A stretch of 5,087 bases of DNA, from the NCBI GenBank assembly GCA_021737115.1, contig JAIPER010000301.1:1-5087 (forward strand). The letters are read 5' to 3'. The translations under genes and the position numbers were made by a program. Source of the stretch: Desulfohalobiaceae bacterium. GTDB lineage: Bacteria > Desulfobacterota > Desulfovibrionia > Desulfovibrionales > Desulfothermaceae. The notes under the pieces are model-generated. The model made no database searches. It was given only the letters and a program-made list of their open reading frames with translations, and was not told the origin of the DNA. How positions within the stretch are numbered: position 1 is the stretch's first letter; each line of letters begins with the position of its first letter. Shown piece by piece: positions 1 to 5,087 of the stretch.

Positions 1-1126
1 CGTAGCGGGTCAGGCCGGTGATCACCCCTCTGGCATCCGGCCGCCAATAGGGAGCCAGCAGGCCGGAAAAGGCCGGGACCACGTAGACGTCGGCGGTGTC
101 CTCGACCTGGGCGGCCAGAGATTCGACCTCCCCGGCATCGCGGATCAACCCCAGATTGTCCCGGAGCCACTGGACCAGGGCCCCGGCCACGGCGATGGCC
201 CCCTCCAGGCAGTACGAGGGTTTGCGGCCGCTGAACTGGTAGGCCAGGGTGGTCAACAGGCCGTGCTGGGAGGGGATGGGCTGATGTCCGGTGTGCAGGA
301 GCAGGAAGCAGCCGGTCCCGTAAGTGTTTTTGGCCTCCCCCGGTTCGAAGCAGGTCTGACCGACAAGGGCGGCCTGCTGGTCGCCCACGGCCCCGCAGAC
401 CGGGACCCGGGCCTTGAAGGGGCCCTCTTCGGCGGTGGGCCCCCAGGATGCGCTGTCGCTGGAAGGCACGATCCGGGGCAGTCCGGACATGGGGATGTCC
501 AGGACCTGGCAGATGGCTTCGTCCCACTGCAGGGAGTAAAGATCCATGAGCAGGGTCCGGCTGGCATTGGTCACATCGGTGACATGGGCGCCCCCTTTCG
601 GTCCCCCGGTCAACCACCAGATGATCCAGGTTTCCATGGTCCCGTACAGGGCCTCGCCCCGCTTTGCTGCCTGTCTGGCCTCGGGCACCGTATCCAGTAC
701 CCATTTGATCTTCGGACCGGAAAAATAGGTGGACACCGGCAGGCCGGTTGTCTCCCGGAAGCGGTCCTGCCCGCCCTCGGCAATGAGCTTCCGGCAGATC
801 TCATGGGTCCGGGCGCACTGCCAGACAATGGCGTTGAAAAAGGGCCGACCGCTGTTTTTCTCCCAGACCACGGTGGTCTCCCGCTGGTTGGTGATGCCCA
901 CGGCCGCCAGCTGAGAACCATTGATTCCGGACTTGGTCAGGGCCCCCTGAATGACCGCCTGGGTGTTCTGCCAGATCTCCAGGGGATCATGCTCCACCCA
1001 GCCGGGCTTCGGAAAAATCTGGCGGTGCTCCATCTGATCCAGGCCTTTGATGCGGCCCTCGTGGTCGAAGATGATGAACCGGCTGCTGGTCGTTCCCTGG
1101 TCCACGGCTCCGATATACTGCGGCAT
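1..1126 (-). CDS. glpK: Glycerol kinase, N-terminal 375 residues (3' end cut by window edge)
   Basis: Phosphorylates glycerol to glycerol 3-phosphate with ATP in the cytoplasm, trapping what the neighbouring transporter imports. My translation of the minus strand gives a FGGY-family kinase. The N-terminal phosphate-binding motif DQGTTSSR is at residues 9-16. The glycerol-contact motif NQRET is at 80-84 (R82, E83), with W102 and Y134 at the other expected substrate positions. GDQQ is at 248-251, where D249 matches the catalytic base. YGTGCF is at 269-274, and APYWRPDARG, typical of the start of the second domain, is at 359-368. The family is about 500 residues long, so roughly a quarter is missing to the left. 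The ATG at 1126 is chosen because AAGGAG (1135-1140) lies 8 bases upstream and the protein begins at the usual family N-terminus. The gene is separated from glpV by 273 bases that include a terminator, so it may be transcribed separately. The kinase call is very secure; glycerol specificity rests on the active-site motifs and the context. Confidence 0.97.
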   Translation of the reverse strand, partial: MPQYIGAVDQGTTSSRFIIFDHEGRIKGLDQMEHRQIFPKPGWVEHDPLEIWQNTQAVIQGALTKSGINGSQLAAVGITNQRETTVVWEKNSGRPFFNAIVWQCARTHEICRKLIAEGGQDRFRETTGLPVSTYFSGPKIKWVLDTVPEARQAAKRGEALYGTMETWIIWWLTGGPKGGAHVTDVTNASRTLLMDLYSLQWDEAICQVLDIPMSGLPRIVPSSDSASWGPTAEEGPFKARVPVCGAVGDQQAALVGQTCFEPGEAKNTYGTGCFLLLHTGHQPIPSQHGLLTTLAYQFSGRKPSYCLEGAIAVAGALVQWLRDNLGLIRDAGEVESLAAQVEDTADVYVVPAFSGLLAPYWRPDARGVITGLTRY

Positions 1127-1204
1127 GTGCTCGACTCCTTATCGCCTCTGGGTTCCTCAGAGATTCAGGCATGAGGGACTAACGCTCCGCCCGGTTTTTT
1201 TCCA

Positions 1205-1219
1205 TGATCTTTTGGATCA
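1205..1219. promoter_or_regulatory. Small inverted repeat upstream of glpK, possible operator
   Basis: Perfect 5-base arms TGATC/GATCA flank a 5-base spacer, and the outer TCC/GGA bases (1201-1203, 1220-1222) extend the symmetry after one unpaired base. It lies about 80 bases upstream of the glpK start and just downstream of the terminator, which is where a glpK promoter and operator would be needed. I could not find a convincing -35/-10 pair. Binding by a GlpR-type or other regulator is inference only, and short repeats like this also occur by chance. Confidence 0.25.
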
Positions 1220-1237
1220 GGATAGTGCTGCACCGCC

Positions 1238-1274
1238 AAAAAATCAAGGGGCTCAAGCCCGGCTTGAGCCCCTT
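1238..1274 (-). terminator. Rho-independent terminator between glpV and glpK
   Basis: Read on the minus strand, a perfect 14-base GC-rich inverted repeat (arms 1261-1274 and 1246-1259, single central base at 1260; in practice about a 12-bp stem with a 5-base loop) is followed after two bases by six consecutive T residues (1243-1238). The plus-strand side has no T tract, so it acts in the direction of the operon. It should end, fully or partly, transcripts running out of glpV. The consequence is that glpK is either read through at lower level or has its own promoter in the remaining 110 bases. Confidence 0.88.
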
Positions 1275-1328
1275 GTCCACGGTTTTGCGACGTTCTGCCA
1301 GACAACGCTCTTGGAGCGCTGTATCCGG

Positions 1329-1355
1329 CTTTTGGTTTCCCTGGAAAACCAAAAG
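1329..1355 (-). repeat. Second hairpin in the glpV 3' untranslated region
   Basis: Ten-base perfect arms (1329-1338 and 1346-1355) enclose a 7-base interior. It starts two bases after the larger hairpin at 1358-1392. The stem is mostly A/T pairs and no T run follows, so it does not look like a terminator. It is more likely an mRNA structure that stacks with its neighbour. Confidence 0.6.
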
Positions 1356-1357
1356 TC

Positions 1358-1392
1358 CTGTGTCAGCTTTGCCAGAGGCAAAGCTGACACAG
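1358..1392 (-). repeat. Strong 16-bp hairpin immediately after the glpV stop codon
   Basis: Perfect 16-base arms (1358-1373 and 1377-1392) enclose a 3-base loop, and the structure begins only 7 bases after the glpV stop codon (1400-1402). On the minus strand it is followed by GACTTTTGG, a short T tract, so it could end some transcripts, but the tract is poor compared with the terminator downstream. By analogy with hairpins that follow other binding-protein genes, it could block 3' exonucleases and keep glpV mRNA more abundant than its neighbours. That role is inference. Confidence 0.7.
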
Positions 1393-1399
1393 AAGAAGC

Positions 1400-3100
<1,701 letters not shown>

Positions 3101-3256
3101 GTGGACCTCCTTTGGTAAAAAAATTCTTCAACACATCGGATGTCTCTTTTTACAGTCGGCATACACCGAACGTCTCCAGGCTCGGAGCTCTTGGCCCCTG
3201 CTTCTGATAACGCCTGCTCAAAACGCAGTGGTCTGCCTCCCGTAAGTCTGCAGGCC

Positions 3257-3269
3257 TGATACCGTATCA
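3257..3269. promoter_or_regulatory. 13-base palindrome overlapping a strong Shine-Dalgarno sequence
   Basis: TGATAC and GTATCA are perfect 6-base arms around one central base. Four bases of the palindrome (3266-3269) are shared with the Shine-Dalgarno-like sequence upstream of it on the minus strand. The symmetry and intergenic position would suit a dimeric repressor site, but no promoter was identified beside it, so the role is unknown. Confidence 0.3.
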
Positions 3270-3277
3270 CCTCCTTT
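3266..3277 (-). promoter_or_regulatory. Near-perfect Shine-Dalgarno sequence without a start codon
   Basis: On the minus strand this 12-mer, AAAGGAGGTGAT, closely matches the complement of the 16S rRNA 3' end and is at least as strong as the glpV site. No ATG, GTG or TTG lies 4 to 12 bases downstream; the nearest triplets are ATA, ACG and GTA. It sits in the gap between glpU and glpV, about 165 bases before the glpV start. It may be a remnant of a lost start, a ribosome standby or pausing site, or chance. Confidence 0.5.
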
Positions 3278-3311
3278 GAATTTAAAGTTCGCATCTTGAA
3301 TTTCATAAGAG

Positions 3312-3611
3312 CTAACCCCAGATCCCCTCCAGCGCAAACCAGGCTATGGAGATGGACAGCGGAATCCAGAGGGCGGTTTGTCCCACGAAGGCCAGGTAAA
3401 TGAGAAATATGGCGATCATGGAAATGACCCCGATAAAAAAGCGATCCCCCCGGGTGGTCTGAATGGGGAAAAAGCCCCTGCGCAGGGTCGAGGGGTCGAT
3501 CATGTCCCAGACCGTCATCAGGAGAAGGGCGGCAAACAGGCCGCCGATGGCCAGGAGGCTGGGCAGGGTCCAGTACATCCAGGAAGTATTGTACGCGATC
3601 CAATCCCACAT
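3312..3611 (-). CDS. glpU: Small three-helix membrane protein, DUF2160 type, of the glycerol ABC-transporter operon
   Basis: Inner-membrane protein of 99 residues with three predicted helices (about 13-35, 58-77 and 79-97). The loop at about 36-57 is charged (WDMIDPSTLRRGFFPIQTTRGDR). It lacks the permease EAA loop and any nucleotide-binding motif, so it is neither a third permease nor an ATPase. Length, helix pattern and position between glpQ and glpV match the DUF2160 proteins encoded with glycerol ABC transporters, called GlpU in rhizobia from memory. Function is not established; an accessory or stabilising subunit of the transporter is inference. The upstream GTG at 3617 is open in frame, but ATG at 3611 is preferred because GGAGG (3620-3624) lies 8 bases from it and only 2 from the GTG. 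With this start the gene begins 2 bases after the glpQ stop, implying translational coupling. Confidence 0.85.
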   Translation of the reverse strand: MWDWIAYNTSWMYWTLPSLLAIGGLFAALLLMTVWDMIDPSTLRRGFFPIQTTRGDRFFIGVISMIAIFLIYLAFVGQTALWIPLSISIAWFALEGIWG

Positions 3612-3613
3612 GA

Positions 3614-4411
3614 TCACACCCTCCCCAGGGCAAAGCCTTTGGCCATATAGTTGCGCACGAAATAGACCACGATCGCTCCGGGCACGATGGTCAGCACCCC
3701 GGCCGCGGCCAGCAGGCCCCAGCGCACCCCCTCGGCCCCGATGCCCACGGTCAGGGTGACCACCACGGGCTTGGCATTGGTCACGGTCAGGGCCTTGGCC
3801 AGGATGAGTTCGATCCAGGAAAAGGTGAAGCAGAAGAAGGCGGCCACTCCGACCCCGGGAGCCACCAGGGGAAAGAAGATCTTCCTGAAGAAATGGGGGA
3901 AGCTGTAGCCGTCGATAAAGGCGGTTTCGTCGATCTCCCTGGGGATGCCGGACATGAAGCCTTCCAGAATCCAGATGGCCAGGGGGATGTTGAACAGGCA
4001 GTGGGCCAGGGCCACGGCCAGGTGGGTGTCATAGATGTGCATGGTGTAGTAGAGTTCGGTAAAGGGGACCATAAACACGGCGGCCGGGGCCATGCGGTTG
4101 GTCAAGAGCCAGAAGAAGAGATGATGATCGCCTCTGAACTTCCACCGGGAAAAGGCATAGGCCCCGGGAATGGCGGCGACCAGGCTGATGATCACGTTCA
4201 GGCAGACATAGATGATGGAGTTGAGGAAGCTGTTCCGCCACAAGGGGGAGGTGAAGATCTCCGCATAGTTTTTGAAGGTCAGATCCTTGGGGAAAAAGGT
4301 CAGTCCCTTCAGGATTTCGTTGTCGGTCTTGAGCGAGGTATTGATCATCCAGTAGATGGGAACGAAGAGGGCAATGAGGTACAAGATCAGAAAGATGTTT
4401 TTTTTCTTCAT
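3614..4411 (-). CDS. glpQ: ABC-transporter permease, second membrane subunit
   Basis: One of the two inner-membrane channel subunits of the importer, pairing with GlpP. The product is 265 residues, a usual length for MalG-type (carbohydrate uptake family 1) permeases. It has about six hydrophobic segments: 5-24, 64-88, 97-118, 128-150, about 182-207 and 232-253. The EAA loop that docks with the ATPase is at about 161-187 (DETAFIDGYSFPHFFRKIFFPLVAPGV), with the conserved glycine at 168 and the trailing FFPL in place of the usual LP. It starts with ATG at 4411, preceded by AGGAGAG (4417-4423) at a 5-base spacing, and overlaps the glpP stop by 4 bases. Its TGA (3614-3616) lies just before glpU. 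The permease family call is secure; glycerol as substrate is inferred from glpK and gene order. Confidence 0.93.
   Translation of the reverse strand: MKKKNIFLILYLIALFVPIYWMINTSLKTDNEILKGLTFFPKDLTFKNYAEIFTSPLWRNSFLNSIIYVCLNVIISLVAAIPGAYAFSRWKFRGDHHLFFWLLTNRMAPAAVFMVPFTELYYTMHIYDTHLAVALAHCLFNIPLAIWILEGFMSGIPREIDETAFIDGYSFPHFFRKIFFPLVAPGVGVAAFFCFTFSWIELILAKALTVTNAKPVVVTLTVGIGAEGVRWGLLAAAGVLTIVPGAIVVYFVRNYMAKGFALGRV
3620..3624 (-). promoter_or_regulatory. Ribosome binding site that selects the glpU start
   Basis: GGAGG, inside the run GGGGAGGG at 3619-3626, lies in the last codons of glpQ. It stands 8 bases before the ATG at 3611 but only 2 before the alternative GTG at 3617, so it favours the shorter 99-residue product. 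Confidence 0.7.
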
Positions 4412-5087
4412 TTGTTCTCTCCTGTGCCGATATTGGTCAGCAATTGAAAGAATAGGTAGCTGAAGACGATGACGATGAACAGATAGATGATGGACGAGGC
4501 CCCGGCGTAACCCAATTCGTAGGATTCCGCCTTCCGGGCCACATGCAGGCTCAAAAAGGTGGTCGCGTCCCCCGGACCGCCGCCGGTCAGCAGGAGCGGT
4601 TCGGCATAGATCTTGAAAGAATCCATGAACCGCAGCAGAACCCCGATGATAAGCACCGGCCGCAGCTTGGGCAGGGTCACGTAGCGGAATGTCTTCCAGG
4701 CCGAGGCCCCGTCGATCTGGGCTGCCTGGTAGAAGGCGTCCGGAATCGACTGCAGGCCGGCATAACAGAGCAGGGCCACCAGCGGGGTCCAGTGCCAGAC
4801 GTCCAGGAAAAAGATGGTCAAAACGGCATCGGTGGTATGCAGGGACACGTTGTAGTCATAGTTGAACAGTGCGAAGAATTCGGGCACGACCCCGATGGAA
4901 GACTGGGTGAAGACCCTGGCGATAATGCCCACCACGTTGAAGGGAATGAGCAGGGGGATGCCCAGAAGGACCAGGGTCAGGGCCACCCCTTTGCCTTTCT
5001 TGGGCATGGCCAGGGCGATGCCGATGCCCAGGGGGACTTCGACCACCAGGATCATCAGGCTGAACACCATCTGCCGGCCCAGGGCCT
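4408..5087 (-). CDS. glpP: ABC-transporter permease, first membrane subunit (5' end beyond window)
   Basis: MalF/UgpA-type inner-membrane channel subunit that pairs with GlpQ. The reading frame is open to the right edge: five codons (ALGRQ) precede the first internal ATG at 5070, and the phrase ALGRQMVFSLMILVVEVPLGIGIAL is typical of the interior of these permeases. The ATG at 5070 is therefore not the true start, and about 60-70 N-terminal residues are missing. Numbering from that methionine, hydrophobic segments lie at about 1-23, 28-54, 82-108, 138-160 and 192-211. A well-preserved EAA loop is at about 114-137 (YQAAQIDGASAWKTFRYVTLP, with G121 and the LP at 133-134). The stop codon overlaps the glpQ ATG in an ATGA arrangement, which couples their translation. 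The ATPase genes glpS and glpT would be expected further upstream, to the right of the window. Family assignment is secure; the glycerol substrate is inferred from context. Confidence 0.92.
   Translation of the reverse strand, partial: ALGRQMVFSLMILVVEVPLGIGIALAMPKKGKGVALTLVLLGIPLLIPFNVVGIIARVFTQSSIGVVPEFFALFNYDYNVSLHTTDAVLTIFFLDVWHWTPLVALLCYAGLQSIPDAFYQAAQIDGASAWKTFRYVTLPKLRPVLIIGVLLRFMDSFKIYAEPLLLTGGGPGDATTFLSLHVARKAESYELGYAGASSIIYLFIVIVFSYLFFQLLTNIGTGENK

Noticed and set aside
263..1174. 303-codon open frame on the plus strand
   Set aside because: It lies wholly antisense to glpK, whose active-site motifs are intact. Its product is glycine- and proline-rich without any recognisable domain, as expected of a shadow frame in GC-rich coding DNA.
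1195..1201. T7 run on the plus strand, possible plus-strand terminator
   Set aside because: No convincing stem precedes it, and no plus-strand gene lies upstream for it to terminate.
3117..3143. 11-base palindrome ACATC-N-GATGT followed on the minus strand by T7, possible terminator before glpV
   Set aside because: The arms are only 5 bases with a single central base, so no stable hairpin forms, and the T run is 9 or more bases away next to the glpV ribosome site.
3276..3303. Direct repeat TTGAATTT, two copies 20 bases apart
   Set aside because: It is only 8 A/T-rich bases in two copies, with no link to a promoter or known site; plausible by chance in a low-GC gap.
4398..4405. Run of eight A residues at codons 3-5 of glpQ, possible slippage site
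   Set aside because: It encodes the lysines of a normal permease N-terminus (MKKKN), the frame is intact, and no alternative frame continues usefully. It is a chance homopolymer.

Overview
The window reads as one glycerol uptake and phosphorylation locus, with every gene on the minus strand. In transcription order (high to low coordinates) it carries the C-terminal part of an ABC-transporter permease (glpP), a second complete permease (glpQ), a roughly 99-residue three-helix membrane protein of the DUF2160 type (glpU-like), a periplasmic solute-binding protein (glpV), and the N-terminal three quarters of glycerol kinase (glpK). Both window edges cut genes. From memory, this order matches the GlpSTPQ-U-V glycerol ABC-transporter operons first described in rhizobia and also found in other proteobacteria. 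The two ATPase genes (glpS, glpT) would be expected just beyond the right edge.

The DNA is fairly GC-rich, with strong Shine-Dalgarno sequences and Gram-negative features: an exported binding protein with a Sec-type signal peptide and two inner-membrane permeases. I would guess a proteobacterium or a Desulfovibrio-like desulfobacterium, but nothing here fixes the taxon.

Layout: glpP and glpQ overlap by 4 bases (ATGA), and glpQ runs into glpU with almost no gap, so these three are probably translationally coupled. A 211-base gap then precedes glpV. It holds a near-perfect anti-16S Shine-Dalgarno sequence with no start codon behind it, plus a 13-base palindrome that overlaps it. A 273-base gap separates glpV from glpK. 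It carries two perfect or near-perfect hairpins directly after the glpV stop, and then a textbook Rho-independent terminator on the minus strand. glpK therefore probably has its own promoter or depends on read-through.

How it works together: GlpV would capture glycerol in the periplasm, GlpP and GlpQ would form the membrane channel driven by the ATPases encoded outside the window, and GlpK would trap glycerol as glycerol 3-phosphate. The role of the DUF2160 protein is not established. No mobile element, CRISPR array, tRNA or rRNA was seen. The window is a recognisable metabolic locus rather than an unknown system. The points most worth checking are the small membrane protein and the structured intergenic regions.
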